A program made the translations under genes and the position numbers. A DNA stretch of 40,440 nucleotides, taken from positions 1 through 40,440 of the forward strand of contig JALOTC010000012.1 of the NCBI GenBank assembly GCA_025458085.1, read 5' to 3'. Under the pieces are notes generated by a model. It worked only from the letters and a program-made list of their open reading frames with translations, had not been told where the DNA came from and did no database searches. Source of the stretch: Cypionkella sp. GTDB lineage: Bacteria > Pseudomonadota > Alphaproteobacteria > Rhodobacterales > Rhodobacteraceae. Positions 1 through 10,237 of the stretch are shown here, one piece after another (position 1 is the first letter of the stretch; every line of letters starts with the position of its first letter).

Positions 1-1439
1 TGCCGCTCTGGACCTCCGCTGACGCCGCCGCCGCCACCGGCGGCACCACCCCCAAAGCCTGGGAGGCCAACGGCGTCTCCATCGATACCCGCACGCTGCG
101 ATCGGGCGACCTCTTCGTCGCACTCCAAGCCGCCCGCGATGGCCATGATTTCGTGGCCCAGGCGCTTGCCAAAGGGGCGGCCGCCGCGCTCGTCTCGCGC
201 ATACCCGAAGGCGTCGCCCCCGACGCGCCCCTCCTCCTCGTCCCCGATGTCCTCAGGGCGCTCGAAGACCTCGGCCGCGCCGCCCGCGCCCGCACCAAGG
301 CCCGCGTCGTGGGCATCACCGGATCGGTCGGCAAAACCTCCACCAAGGAAATGCTCCGCGCCATTCTTGGGGGGCAAGGCCGCGTCCATGCGGCAGAGGC
401 CAGCTATAACAACCACTGGGGCGTCCCCCTCACCCTCGCCCGGATGCCGGCAGAGGCGGATTACGCCGTCATCGAAATCGGCATGAACCACCCCGGCGAA
501 ATCGCCCCCCTCGCACGGATGGCCGCCCCCCATGCGGTGATGATCACCACCGTCGCCCCCGCCCATCTGGAAGCCTTCGAATCGATCGAAGGCATCGCCC
601 ATGAAAAAGCCTCCATCATGGAGGGCCTCGCCCCCGGCGGCGCGGCGATCCTCAATGCCGATCTCGACACGACCCCGATCCTGCTGGCCAAAGCCGATGC
701 GGTGCAGGCCCGCCCGGTGCTTTTTGGCCAAAGCGCCACAGCGCAATATCGCCTGATCGACGCGCATCTGGCAGGCGATACGGTCGTCGCCCGCGCCGCC
801 TGCAACGGCGATGCGCTCTTGTTCAAGGTCCGCAGTCCGGGGCGCCATTTCGCGCTCAACGCGCTCGGCGCCTTGGCCGTGGCCGAGGCGCTGGGGGCCG
901 ACCTCACCCTTGCCGCCTGCGATCTGGGGCAATGGCTCCCGCCCGACGGGCGCGGGGTGCAGGAAACCATCCTCCTCGACAGGGTCGAAGAAACCCGCTT
1001 CCAACTCTTCGACGATGCCTTCAACGCCAATCCCGCCAGCCTCGCCGCCGCCCTCGATGTGCTGATCGCCACCCGGCCCGAAAACGGCGTGGGCCGCGTG
1101 GGGCAGGGGCGGCGCATCGCCATTCTGGGCGATATGCTGGAACTCGGCCCGACCGAGGGCGCACTTCACGCCGCCATCGCCCGCCATCCGGGGCTAGAGG
1201 CGGTGGACCTCATCCATTGCGTCGGCCCGCGGATGCGCGCCCTCTATGACGCGCTCCCCCGCCACCAGCGCGGCCAATGGGTCGAAACCGCAGCAGACCT
1301 GCGCCCCATGGTCCGCAGCCTCGTCGATGCCGGGGATATCGTGCTGGTCAAAGGCTCCAAAGGCTCCAAGGTCAGCATCCTCGTTGACGCGCTGCGCAAT
1401 CTGGGCCAAGGACCCGCCCAAGACAAAGGGACCGAGTGA
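1..1439 (+). CDS. murF: UDP-N-acetylmuramoyl-tripeptide--D-alanyl-D-alanine ligase (5' edge cut by the window)
   Basis: MurF adds the D-Ala-D-Ala dipeptide to UDP-MurNAc-tripeptide in the cytoplasm, the last step in making the soluble peptidoglycan precursor. The reading frame is open from base 3. The two bases before it are TG, followed by Pro-Leu-Trp-Thr-Ser, so the window probably starts inside the start codon and only one base is missing. On that numbering the protein has about 479 residues, normal for the family. A Mur-ligase P-loop (GSVGKTS) lies near residues 108-114, and the central and C-terminal ligase domains follow. The stop codon directly abuts the mraY start. Third codon positions are strongly C-rich, unlike the G-rich genes from murD onward. 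The identity is secure; the exact start is inferred. Confidence 0.95.
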   Translation, partial: PLWTSADAAAATGGTTPKAWEANGVSIDTRTLRSGDLFVALQAARDGHDFVAQALAKGAAAALVSRIPEGVAPDAPLLLVPDVLRALEDLGRAARARTKARVVGITGSVGKTSTKEMLRAILGGQGRVHAAEASYNNHWGVPLTLARMPAEADYAVIEIGMNHPGEIAPLARMAAPHAVMITTVAPAHLEAFESIEGIAHEKASIMEGLAPGGAAILNADLDTTPILLAKADAVQARPVLFGQSATAQYRLIDAHLAGDTVVARAACNGDALLFKVRSPGRHFALNALGALAVAEALGADLTLAACDLGQWLPPDGRGVQETILLDRVEETRFQLFDDAFNANPASLAAALDVLIATRPENGVGRVGQGRRIAILGDMLELGPTEGALHAAIARHPGLEAVDLIHCVGPRMRALYDALPRHQRGQWVETAADLRPMVRSLVDAGDIVLVKGSKGSKVSILVDALRNLGQGPAQDKGTE

Positions 1440-2522
1440 ATGTTGTACTTCCTGACCGAATTTTCCACCGGAGGAGATGTCTTCAATCTCTTCCGCTACA
1501 TCACCTTCCGGGCAGGCGGGGCCTTCCTCACCGCGCTGATCTTCGGGTTCATGTTCGGCAGGCCGCTGATCGATATCCTGCGCCGCAAACAGGGCAAGGG
1601 CCAACCGATCCGCGATGATGGTCCCCAAACCCATTTCGCCAAGGCTGGTACCCCCACGATGGGGGGGCTGCTGATCCTCTCGGCGCTCCTTGTCTCCACG
1701 CTCCTTTGGGCGCGGCTCGATAACCCTTATGTCTGGATCGTGCTTCTGGTGACGCTGGCCTTTGGCCTGATCGGCTTTGCCGATGATTATGCCAAGGTCA
1801 CGAAACAGAATACCAAAGGCGTCTCGGGCAAGCTGCGCTTTGGCCTTGGCCTTCTGATCGCTGCTTTGGCAAGCTTTGCCGCCTCCAGCTTCCATCCCGA
1901 GGCACTGACCAATCAACTGGCCTTCCCCTTCTTCAAGGACCTGCTTTTGAACCTGTGGTGGTTCTTCATTCCCTTCGGCATGATCGTGATCGTGGGCGCG
2001 GCCAATGCGGTCAACCTGACCGACGGGCTTGATGGGCTTGCCATCATGCCGGTGATGATCGCCGCAGGCACCTTTGGCGTGATCGCCTATGTGGTGGGCA
2101 ACTTCAATTACACCGATTACCTCGGTGTCCATTTCGTGCCCGGCACGGGCGAACTGCTGATCTTCTGCGCCGCGCTCTTTGGCGGGGGGATGGGGTTTTT
2201 GTGGTATAACGCGCCCCCCGCTGCGGTGTTCATGGGCGATACGGGCAGCCTCGCCCTTGGGGGCGCTTTGGGTGCGATTGCGGTCTGCACCAAGCACGAG
2301 ATTGTGCTGGCCATCGTCGGTGGGCTTTTCGTGGTAGAGGCGATGTCGGTCATCATCCAAGTCGCCTATTTCAAGCGCACCGGAAAGCGCGTGTTCCTGA
2401 TGGCCCCGATCCACCACCATTTCGAGAAGAAGGGCTGGGCCGAGCCGCAGATCGTGATCCGCTTCTGGATCATCTCGCTCATCCTCGCGCTGATCGGTCT
2501 GGCCACGCTCAAGGTGCGCTAG
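1440..2522 (+). CDS. mraY: Phospho-N-acetylmuramoyl-pentapeptide-transferase (MraY)
   Basis: MraY is the integral membrane enzyme that moves phospho-MurNAc-pentapeptide from UDP to undecaprenyl phosphate, forming lipid I. The 360-residue length is normal. The acidic motif FADDYAKV has its Asp pair at residues 115-116, the [13 protein letters not shown] motif spans about 189-201, and the family's PIHHHFE signature lies near the C-terminus. Many hydrophobic segments fit the ten-helix fold. The ATG follows the murF stop without a gap, so the two genes are very likely co-transcribed and perhaps translationally coupled. A 236-bp gap with a hairpin repeat follows before murD. Confidence 0.97.
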   Translation: MLYFLTEFSTGGDVFNLFRYITFRAGGAFLTALIFGFMFGRPLIDILRRKQGKGQPIRDDGPQTHFAKAGTPTMGGLLILSALLVSTLLWARLDNPYVWIVLLVTLAFGLIGFADDYAKVTKQNTKGVSGKLRFGLGLLIAALASFAASSFHPEALTNQLAFPFFKDLLLNLWWFFIPFGMIVIVGAANAVNLTDGLDGLAIMPVMIAAGTFGVIAYVVGNFNYTDYLGVHFVPGTGELLIFCAALFGGGMGFLWYNAPPAAVFMGDTGSLALGGALGAIAVCTKHEIVLAIVGGLFVVEAMSVIIQVAYFKRTGKRVFLMAPIHHHFEKKGWAEPQIVIRFWIISLILALIGLATLKVR

Positions 2523-2542
2523 GGCGGCGTGATGGATCACCC

Positions 2543-2606
2543 TTGGGGAGGGCTGTCTGCCCTCCCCAAACCCCTCCCGAGGATATTTGAGAACAGATGA
2601 AGGGGG
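2543..2606. repeat. Intergenic hairpin repeat, copy A
   Basis: A 10-bp perfect stem (TTGGGGAGGG / CCCTCCCCAA) encloses the 7-nt loop CTGTCTG. A conserved tail follows, with CCGAGGATATTT and then AACAGATGAAGGGGG. A second copy with the same loop and tail lies at 28931-28992. It starts 20 bases after the mraY stop and could act as a transcription terminator or mRNA-stabilising element. There is no T-run directly after the stem, so termination is not shown. Confidence 0.8.
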
Positions 2607-2651
2607 TAGGGCGAAGGCTCTGTCCTTGTTTCTGTCAGCGGCGCGCCTGTC

Positions 2652-2678
2652 TGTACGGGGGGTGTACAGGGGGTGTAC
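2652..2678. promoter_or_regulatory. Three TGTAC boxes at exact 11-bp spacing upstream of murD
   Basis: TGTAC occurs at 2652, 2663 and 2674. The first two copies are followed by six-base spacers that are nearly all G. Three boxes on one DNA face, 80 bp before the murD start, suggest a protein-binding array. No regulator is assigned and the promoter was not identified. Confidence 0.35.
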
Positions 2679-2758
2679 GCAAGGTGACATGGCGCGCAGC
2701 CCCTTCCGCGCCCGCCCGCTTTCGCCTATCTCTGGCGCGTCACAGGCGGAGGCGCGGC

Positions 2759-4162
2759 ATGATCCCGGTCAAGGGTTTTCAGGGAAAAAACGTGGGTGTT
2801 CTTGGGCTTGGCCGGTCTGGTCTGGCAACAGCCCGCGCGCTTGCCGCAGGTGGGGCAAAGCCGCTTCTGTGGGACGACAGCCCAGAGTCGCGCGCAAAGG
2901 CGGAAGCGGAAGGCTTTGATCTGACTGATCTTTTGCGGGATTCGGTGCTGCAAGACCTCGCCTCTCTGATCGTCAGCCCCGGCATCCCCCACCTCTATCC
3001 GACACCCCACCGCGTGATCGCCCGCGCGTTAGAGCTTGGCGTGCCGGTTGATAACGATATTGGCCTTTTCTTTCAAAGCTTTGCCGGTGAGGATTGGGCA
3101 CAGATGGAGGTCACGCCGCGGGTTGTCTGCGTGACCGGATCGAATGGCAAATCGACGACTACCGCGTTGATTCATCACATTTTACAGGTCGCCGGCAGAC
3201 CCACGCAAATGGCCGGAAACATCGGGACCGGGGTCCTGTCGATCACCCCCGCGCAGGATGGCGAGGTGGTGGTCTTGGAACTCTCCAGCTACCAGACCGA
3301 ACTCGCCCGCGCATTGACCCCGGATGTGGCTGTTTTTACAAATCTTTCTCCCGACCATCTGGATCGCCACTTCGGCATGGGCGGCTATTTCGCGGCCAAG
3401 CGGCGGCTGTTTTCGGAAGGTGGCCCAGATCGCGCGGTGGTGGGCGTTGATGAGGTGGAGGGGCGTTTCATGGCTGGCCAACTGGCCCAAGGTCCGCAGG
3501 ATGACCGGGTGATCCGCATCTCTTCGGGCCAAAAGCTGGAAGGCTTTGGCTGGTCCGTCTTTGCGCGCAAGGGGTTTTTGGCGGAATGGCGCAAGGGTCG
3601 GCAGGTGGCGAGCATTGATTTGCGGGCCATTTCCGGCCTTCCGGGCGCGCATAACCACCAAAACGCCTGCGCCGCCTATGCGGCTGCGCGCGCTCTAGGG
3701 GTGGCGCCAAAGATGATCGAAGCCGCATTCCATAGTTTTGCGGGCCTGCCCCATCGCAGCCAGGTGGTGGGGGAACGCGGGGGGGTGCGCTTTGTGAATG
3801 ATTCCAAGGCCACCAATGTGGACAGTGCCGCGAAGGCGCTTCAGGCCTTTCCCCGGATCCGCTGGATCGCGGGCGGGATGGGCAAGGAGGGAGGGATCGC
3901 CGCGCTGGAGCCTTTCCTCGGGTCGGTCGTGAAGGCCTATCTGATTGGCCATTCGGCTCGGGATTTCGCGCTGCAGATCGGCCAAACCCCGCATGAGATT
4001 TGCGAAACCATGGACCGCGCGGTGCTGCGTGCCGCCGAAGAGGCGGAGGCGGGGGAGGTGGTGCTTTTGGCCCCTGCGGCGGCGAGTTTTGACCAATATC
4101 CCAATTTCGAAAAGCGGGGTGAGGATTTCACCCAGAGGGTCAAGGCGCTTTTGGGCGGTTGA
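2759..4162 (+). CDS. murD: UDP-N-acetylmuramoyl-L-alanine--D-glutamate ligase
   Basis: MurD adds D-glutamate to UDP-MurNAc-L-Ala in the cytoplasm. The ATG at 2759 was chosen because GGAGG lies 6 nt upstream and the protein then begins [10 protein letters not shown], followed by the [11 protein letters not shown] Rossmann-like turn (about residues 11-21). The frame stays open upstream to 2597, but that extension is Arg/Cys-rich and has no family features. The ATP-binding loop GSNGKST is at about 127-133, and the C-terminal domain contains FVNDSKATN. The length is 467 residues, as expected. The gene converges with the ldh gene, whose stop is only five bases away. The gap before it (2523-2758) holds the hairpin repeat and TGTAC boxes, so murD may have its own promoter. 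Confidence 0.96.
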   Translation: MIPVKGFQGKNVGVLGLGRSGLATARALAAGGAKPLLWDDSPESRAKAEAEGFDLTDLLRDSVLQDLASLIVSPGIPHLYPTPHRVIARALELGVPVDNDIGLFFQSFAGEDWAQMEVTPRVVCVTGSNGKSTTTALIHHILQVAGRPTQMAGNIGTGVLSITPAQDGEVVVLELSSYQTELARALTPDVAVFTNLSPDHLDRHFGMGGYFAAKRRLFSEGGPDRAVVGVDEVEGRFMAGQLAQGPQDDRVIRISSGQKLEGFGWSVFARKGFLAEWRKGRQVASIDLRAISGLPGAHNHQNACAAYAAARALGVAPKMIEAAFHSFAGLPHRSQVVGERGGVRFVNDSKATNVDSAAKALQAFPRIRWIAGGMGKEGGIAALEPFLGSVVKAYLIGHSARDFALQIGQTPHEICETMDRAVLRAAEEAEAGEVVLLAPAAASFDQYPNFEKRGEDFTQRVKALLGG

Positions 4163-4167
4163 GCCGC

Positions 4168-5151
<984 letters not shown>

Positions 5152-5233
5152 TCAAGCTTTTCCGGCATCGCACCATGGCCCGGACATTTGTCTTTCTTCT
5201 GGTCTTGGGCGGCGATTGCCGTTAGTGTGATCC

Positions 5234-5248
5234 TTGATCCGGGATCAA
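5234..5248. promoter_or_regulatory. Perfect palindrome in the ldh-ftsW divergent gap
   Basis: TTGATCC-G-GGATCAA is a perfect 7-bp dyad around one base. It lies 40 bp before the ftsW ATG and about 130 bp before the ldh start. It could be a dimeric-regulator operator for either gene. No convincing -35/-10 pair was found beside it. Confidence 0.35.
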
Positions 5249-5288
5249 CCCGGACGTTCGGCAGAGCAGACGATTACAGGCGGTTCCC

Positions 5289-6452
5289 ATGACTGAGATG
5301 GTCTATGGCTCCATGCCCATGCGGGTAACGGAGCCGGTTCTTCCCCGCTGGTGGCGCACGATCGACAAATGGTCGCTTACGGCGATCATGATCCTTTTCG
5401 GCATCGGGCTGCTTTTGGGGCTTGCGGCCTCGGTCCCGCTTGCTACGCGCAACGGGCTTGGCGATTTCCACTATGTCCAGCGACAGGCCTTTTTCGGCGG
5501 CGTAGCGCTGGTGGTCATGGTGGCGGTGTCGATGATGCCGCCCGCGGCCATTCGGCGGCTTGGGACCATCGGCTTTTTCTTTTCCTTCGTCGCGCTGATG
5601 CTTTTGCCCTTTTTTGGCACGGATTTTGGCAAGGGGGCGGTGCGCTGGTTTTCCTTTGGCTTCGCCTCGGTCCAGCCGTCGGAATTCCTCAAACCCGGCT
5701 TCATGGTGCTGGCAGGCTGGCTGATGGCGGCGAGCCAGGATATCAGCGGTCCGCCGGGGAAAAGCATCAGCTTTGCCTTGGCCGCCTCTATCGTGATGCT
5801 TCTGGCGATCCAGCCCGATTTCGGGCAGGCGGCGCTGATCCTTTTTGGCTGGGGCGTGGTCTATTTCGTGGCTGGCGCGCCGATGACACTGATCGTGGTG
5901 ATCGTCGCCATTGTAGGCTTTGGCGCGACGATCGCCTATGAAAGTTCCGAACATTTCGCGCGCCGGATCGACGGGTTCCTGAACCCTGAAATCGACCCGA
6001 GGAGCCAGATCGGCTATGCGACCAATGCGATCCAAGAGGGGGGCTTCTTCGGCGTGGGCGTGGGCGAGGGGCAGGTGAAATGGACGTTGCCCGATGCCCA
6101 TACCGATTTCATCATCGCTGTCGCGGCCGAAGAATATGGGCTTATCCTTGTGCTGATCATCATCGGGCTTTACGCGACAATCGTCGTGCGCTCGCTGTTC
6201 CGGCTGATGCGGGAGCGCGACCCCTTTGTGCGGCTGGCAGGCACTGGGCTGGCCTGTATCTTTGGCGTGCAGGCCATGATCAACATGGGTGTGGCCGTGC
6301 GCCTGCTGCCTGCCAAGGGGATGACGCTGCCATTCGTCAGCTATGGCGGGTCGTCGTTGATCGCGGCGGGCATCACGGTGGGGATGCTGCTGGCGTTGAC
6401 GCGGACAAGACCACAGGGCCAGATCGGCGATATTCTGCGGCGTGGCCGCTGA
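5289..6452 (+). CDS. ftsW: Septal peptidoglycan polymerase FtsW (SEDS family)
   Basis: FtsW is a multi-pass SEDS glycosyltransferase that polymerises lipid II at the septum with its partner class B penicillin-binding protein. The 387-residue protein has a short cytoplasmic N-terminus and repeated hydrophobic segments. It has the SEDS signatures PDAHTDFI in the large extracytoplasmic loop and PFVSYGGSS near residues 349-356. The ATG is preceded by AGGCGG at suitable spacing. It starts a transcription unit divergent from ldh; murG follows 9 bp later. RodA is the paralogue to separate it from, but the murG-murC context favours FtsW. Confidence 0.94.
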   Translation: MTEMVYGSMPMRVTEPVLPRWWRTIDKWSLTAIMILFGIGLLLGLAASVPLATRNGLGDFHYVQRQAFFGGVALVVMVAVSMMPPAAIRRLGTIGFFFSFVALMLLPFFGTDFGKGAVRWFSFGFASVQPSEFLKPGFMVLAGWLMAASQDISGPPGKSISFALAASIVMLLAIQPDFGQAALILFGWGVVYFVAGAPMTLIVVIVAIVGFGATIAYESSEHFARRIDGFLNPEIDPRSQIGYATNAIQEGGFFGVGVGEGQVKWTLPDAHTDFIIAVAAEEYGLILVLIIIGLYATIVVRSLFRLMRERDPFVRLAGTGLACIFGVQAMINMGVAVRLLPAKGMTLPFVSYGGSSLIAAGITVGMLLALTRTRPQGQIGDILRRGR

Positions 6453-6461
6453 GGGGGCGCC

Positions 6462-7562
6462 ATGAGCAAGACACCGCTTCTTCTGATCGCTGCCGGGGGC
6501 ACCGGTGGGCATATGTTCCCCGCGCAGGCGCTGGCGGAGGCTATGGTGCGCAAGGGGTGGCGGGTGAAACTGTCCACCGATGCGCGGGGTGCGCGCTATG
6601 CCGGGGGCTTTCCCCATGTGGTGCAGGTGGAACAGGTTGCCTCGGCCACATTCGCGCGGGGCGGCTTCGTTGCGCGGGCCATGGTGCCTTTGCGCATTGC
6701 CGGGGGTGTGCTGGCGGCGCTTTGGGGGCAGATGCGCGACAGGCCAACGGTAGTGGTGGGTTTTGGCGGCTATCCTTCGATTCCCGCGCTTGCGGCGGCT
6801 TGGGTGTTGCGCAGGCCGCGGATGATCCATGAACAGAACGGGGTTCTGGGGCGCGTGAACGAGGTTTTCGCGCGCCGCGTTGACCGTGTGGCCTGTGGCA
6901 CATGGCCCACGACCCTGCCTGCGGGGGTGGAGGCTGTGCATACTGGCAATCCTGTCCGTGCGGCCGTGCTGGAACGGGCGGCCTCACCCTATATCCCGCC
7001 GGGGGATTATCCGATGAGCCTTTTGGTCATGGGCGGAAGCCAAGGGGCCAAGGTGCTGTCGGATGTGGTGCCAGAGGCGGTGGCGCACCTGCCCGAGACG
7101 ATCCGGCGCAACCTGCGTGTGGCCCATCAGGCACGCGAGGAGGATATGGAACGGGTGATCGCCGCCTATGAGGCCGCAGGCATCCGGGCCGAGGTTCAGC
7201 CCTTCTTCCGCGACATTCCCGCCCGCCTCTCCGAGGCGCAGTTGGTGGTGTCGCGTTCGGGTGCATCCTCTCTGGCCGATATCAGCGTGATCGGGCGGCC
7301 GTCTATCCTCATCCCCTTTGCCGCAGCGGCGGGGGATCATCAAAGTGCAAATGCCCGTAGCCTTTCGGGCGCGGAGGCAGCGGTGGTCATCCCGGAAAAG
7401 GCGCTTGACGTCGAGACGCTGAGCCGCCACATGGCGACGATCCTTTCGCAGCCGCAGGCCGCCGAATGGATGGCCGCCAATGCGCTGTCGCAGGGTCGCC
7501 CGGATGCGACCGACCGCCTTGTGCAGCTTGTCGAAGCCCTTGTTCAGGGAGCCCCGGAATGA
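6462..7562 (+). CDS. murG: Undecaprenyldiphospho-muramoylpentapeptide beta-N-acetylglucosaminyltransferase
   Basis: MurG adds GlcNAc to lipid I at the inner face of the membrane, producing lipid II. The N-terminal GT-B loop GGTGGH is at residues 12-17, the [12 protein letters not shown] motif follows in the N-domain, and GGSQGAK opens the C-terminal UDP-GlcNAc-binding domain near residue 190. The 366-residue length is typical. It follows ftsW by 9 bp, and its stop codon overlaps the murC ATG (ATGA), a sign of translational coupling. Confidence 0.97.
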   Translation: MSKTPLLLIAAGGTGGHMFPAQALAEAMVRKGWRVKLSTDARGARYAGGFPHVVQVEQVASATFARGGFVARAMVPLRIAGGVLAALWGQMRDRPTVVVGFGGYPSIPALAAAWVLRRPRMIHEQNGVLGRVNEVFARRVDRVACGTWPTTLPAGVEAVHTGNPVRAAVLERAASPYIPPGDYPMSLLVMGGSQGAKVLSDVVPEAVAHLPETIRRNLRVAHQAREEDMERVIAAYEAAGIRAEVQPFFRDIPARLSEAQLVVSRSGASSLADISVIGRPSILIPFAAAAGDHQSANARSLSGAEAAVVIPEKALDVETLSRHMATILSQPQAAEWMAANALSQGRPDATDRLVQLVEALVQGAPE

Positions 7563-8983
7563 ACGCCACCAAACTGCCGCTCGAACTCGGGCCTATTCAC
7601 TTCGTCGGAATCGGCGGGATTGGCATGTCGGGCATTGCCGAGGTGCTGATGACCCATGGTTACCGGGTACAGGGGTCCGATGCCAAGGCTTCCAAGATCA
7701 CCGACCGTCTGGTGGGCTTGGGCGCGCGGGTCTTTGAAGGGCAGAGTGCGGCGAATATCGGTGATGATGTTTCGGTGGTCGTGATTTCCTCGGCCATCAA
7801 GAAGGGTAACCCTGAACTGGAGGAGGCGCGGCGGCGCAAACTGCCCGTGGTGCGCCGGGCCGAGATGCTGGCCGAACTGATGCGGATGCGGTCCAACATC
7901 GCGGTCGCAGGCACGCATGGCAAGACGACGACCACGACCATGGTTGCCACGTTGCTGGACAAAGGGGGCTTTGACCCGACGGTCATCAACGGTGGCGTGA
8001 TCCATGCCTATGGGTCCAATGCGCGGGCCGGAGCGGGCGAGTGGATGGTGGTGGAGGCCGATGAATCCGACGGCAGCTTCAACCGGCTGCCGGCGACGAT
8101 TGCGATTGTCACCAACATCGACCCCGAGCATATGGAGCATTGGGGAACGATCGAAAACCTGCGCAAAGGCTTTCTCGATTTCGTGTCCAATATCCCTTTC
8201 TACGGTCTGGCTGTCTGTTGCACGGACCATCCCGAGGTTCAGGCGCTGGTGGGCCGGGTGGCCGACCGCCGCGTTGTGACCTTTGGCTTCAATGCGCAGG
8301 CCGATGTGCGCGCTGTGGGATTGAGGTTCGAAAAAGGCAAGGCTTTGTTCGATATTCACCTTCAGGCGGAGGGGGAAGGTTCGAAAATTGAAGGTTGCGT
8401 TCTGCCCATGCCGGGGGATCACAATGTCTCCAACGCCTTGGCCGCGGTGGCCGTGGCGCGCCATCTGGGCATGAAGAAGGATGAAATCCGCGAAGCGCTT
8501 GCCGGATTTGCCGGGGTGAACCGTCGCTTTACCAAGGTTGGCGAAGTGAACGGTGTGGCGATCATTGATGATTATGGCCACCATCCAGTGGAGATTGCCG
8601 CTGTGTTGCGCGCGGCCCGTCAGGCGGTTGCCGGAACCCCCGGCGCAAGGGTGATCGCCGTGCATCAACCCCACCGCTACACCCGCCTGTCGAGCCTGTT
8701 CGAAGATTTCTGCACCTGCTTCAACGAAGCCGATGTAGTGGGCATCGCAGAGGTCTATGCGGCGGGAGAAGACCCCATTCCCGGCGCGTCGCGCGATGAT
8801 CTTGTGGCCGGACTGATTGCCCATGGCCACCGCCATGCGCGTGCCATTTTGGACGAGGCCGATCTGTCCCGTCTGTTCCGCGAACAGGCCCGACCCGGCG
8901 ATATCTTTGTCTGCCTTGGTGCGGGCACGATCTCGGCCTGGGCCAATGGCTTGCCGGCAAAACTGACGGAGCGCGCTGCATGA
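7559..8983 (+). CDS. murC: UDP-N-acetylmuramate--L-alanine ligase
   Basis: MurC joins L-Ala to UDP-MurNAc, the first amino-acid addition in peptidoglycan precursor synthesis. The start at 7559 overlaps the murG stop by four bases and gives [20 protein letters not shown], the usual MurC N-terminus. The longer open frame upstream lies within murG and has no family features. The [14 protein letters not shown] loop is near residues 18-31 and the ATP loop GTHGKTTT is at 118-125. The DDYGHHP motif is in the C-terminal half. The length is 474 residues. The stop overlaps the next small gene by four bases. Confidence 0.97.
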   Translation: MNATKLPLELGPIHFVGIGGIGMSGIAEVLMTHGYRVQGSDAKASKITDRLVGLGARVFEGQSAANIGDDVSVVVISSAIKKGNPELEEARRRKLPVVRRAEMLAELMRMRSNIAVAGTHGKTTTTTMVATLLDKGGFDPTVINGGVIHAYGSNARAGAGEWMVVEADESDGSFNRLPATIAIVTNIDPEHMEHWGTIENLRKGFLDFVSNIPFYGLAVCCTDHPEVQALVGRVADRRVVTFGFNAQADVRAVGLRFEKGKALFDIHLQAEGEGSKIEGCVLPMPGDHNVSNALAAVAVARHLGMKKDEIREALAGFAGVNRRFTKVGEVNGVAIIDDYGHHPVEIAAVLRAARQAVAGTPGARVIAVHQPHRYTRLSSLFEDFCTCFNEADVVGIAEVYAAGEDPIPGASRDDLVAGLIAHGHRHARAILDEADLSRLFREQARPGDIFVCLGAGTISAWANGLPAKLTERAA

Positions 8984-9231
8984 CGTCGCTGACGCTTGCC
9001 TGCATCTGGGCCATCGTGGCCACGGTCGTGGCGCTTCTGCCGCGCCGGTTTCATTGGCCGGGGGCCTTTGTCCTGATTGCTTGCGGGATTCCCTTGGTAG
9101 GTTGGGTCACCTATCAGAACGGGCCGGTCATCGGGATGCTGGTGCTTGCGGGAGGGATTTCGGTCCTGCGCTGGCCAGTCATCCATCTGTTCCGCTGGTT
9201 GCGCAGCCGGGGCGGGACTCCCGCGGAATAG
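8980..9231 (+). CDS. Small DUF2484-type membrane protein in the dcw cluster
   Basis: This 83-residue protein has two or three hydrophobic stretches (about residues 3-20, 27-44 and 47-65) and an Arg-rich C-terminal tail (RWLRSRGG), so it is probably an inner-membrane protein with a cytoplasmic end. The ATG overlaps the murC stop (ATGA). It resembles the DUF2484 proteins found at this place in Rhodobacteraceae; that match is from memory, not a search. Its function is unknown. The tight coupling to murC and the nearness of murB suggest a role in cell-wall synthesis or division. Confidence 0.8.
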   Translation: MTSLTLACIWAIVATVVALLPRRFHWPGAFVLIACGIPLVGWVTYQNGPVIGMLVLAGGISVLRWPVIHLFRWLRSRGGTPAE

Positions 9232-9274
9232 CAGGCTTGCGCGTGCCTGTGCCTGTGCTTAAGTGCTCGGCATC

Positions 9275-10201
9275 ATGATCGATCTCCCCCTTTCCCGTGG
9301 TACGCTGACCCCGAACCGCCCCTTGGCAGAGCTGACATGGTTGCGCGTGGGCGGGCCTGCGGATTGGCTGTTCCAGCCTGCGGATGAAGCGGATCTCTGT
9401 GCCTTTCTGGCGGCCCTTGACCCGGCGGTTCCGATCTTTCCGATGGGGGTCGGATCGAACCTTATTGTGCGGGATGGTGGCCTGCGGGCCGTGGTGATCC
9501 GGTTGGGGCGCGGCTTCAACGGGATCGAGATCGCGGGCGACTGCGTCACGGCCGGTGCGGCAGCTTTGGATGCCCATGTCGCGCGCCGCGCGGCAGAGGC
9601 GGGACTGGACCTGACGTTTCTCCGCACCATCCCTGGCAGTATAGGCGGGGCGGTGCGGATGAATGCGGGTTGCTATGGGTCTTACGTGGCAGATGTGCTG
9701 GAGTCTGTGCGCATCGTGACGCGGGCGGGGCAGGTCGAGACGTTGCCAGCAAGCGCCTTGAACCTGCGCTATCGCCAATCTGACCTGCCGGATGGCGCGG
9801 TGATCGTTTCCGCCACATTTCGCGCGCCACAAGGTCTGCCCGAGGCGCTAGAGACGCGCATGGCCGAACAGATCGCCAAGCGCGATGCGAGCCAGCCTAC
9901 CAAGGACCGCAGCGCCGGGTCCACGTTCCGCAATCCTGTGGGCTATTCCTCGACGGGCCGGGCCGATGACAGCCATGAGCTGAAGGCTTGGAAAGTGATC
10001 GACGAGGCCGGTATGCGGGGCGCGCGGTTGGGCGGGGCGCAGATGTCGGAGATGCATTCCAATTTCCTGATCAACGCAGGCGGTGCGACTGCCGCCGATC
10101 TGGAAGGTCTTGGCGAATTGGTCAGAAAAAAGGTTTTCCAAAACAGCGGGATCACGTTAGAGTGGGAAATCATGCGCGTCGGTGAACCGGCGGCAGAATA
10201 A
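9275..10201 (+). CDS. murB: UDP-N-acetylenolpyruvoylglucosamine reductase
   Basis: MurB is the FAD- and NADPH-dependent enzyme that reduces UDP-GlcNAc-enolpyruvate to UDP-MurNAc. The FAD-binding region includes [13 protein letters not shown], followed by [19 protein letters not shown]. The catalytic Ser is in GSTFRNP, and the late Glu is in LEWEIMRVG. The length is about 308 residues from the ATG at 9275. A GTG at 9263 is also in frame; neither has a clear Shine-Dalgarno site, so the start is uncertain by four codons. The gene lies 43 bp after the DUF2484 gene and 36 bp before ddl. Confidence 0.95.
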   Translation: MIDLPLSRGTLTPNRPLAELTWLRVGGPADWLFQPADEADLCAFLAALDPAVPIFPMGVGSNLIVRDGGLRAVVIRLGRGFNGIEIAGDCVTAGAAALDAHVARRAAEAGLDLTFLRTIPGSIGGAVRMNAGCYGSYVADVLESVRIVTRAGQVETLPASALNLRYRQSDLPDGAVIVSATFRAPQGLPEALETRMAEQIAKRDASQPTKDRSAGSTFRNPVGYSSTGRADDSHELKAWKVIDEAGMRGARLGGAQMSEMHSNFLINAGGATAADLEGLGELVRKKVFQNSGITLEWEIMRVGEPAAE

Positions 10202-10237
10202 CAAGAACGGGTCGAAACAGGCCCGAGAGGCAGTAGT

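Noticed and set aside
1194-2690. Long minus-strand open frame (about 498 codons) opposite murF, mraY and the following gap
   Set aside because: It mirrors the codon pattern of real genes on the other strand, has no domains, and is rich in His, Arg, Gln and Glu as typical for high-GC antisense frames.
2523-2758. Upstream extension of murD to 2597
   Set aside because: The added 54 residues are Arg/Cys-rich with no family likeness, and a strong GGAGG site precedes 2759.
5274-6941. Minus-strand open frame of 555 codons opposite ftsW and murG
   Set aside because: Low-complexity His/Arg/Gln-rich translation with no motifs; ftsW and murG are certain on the plus strand.
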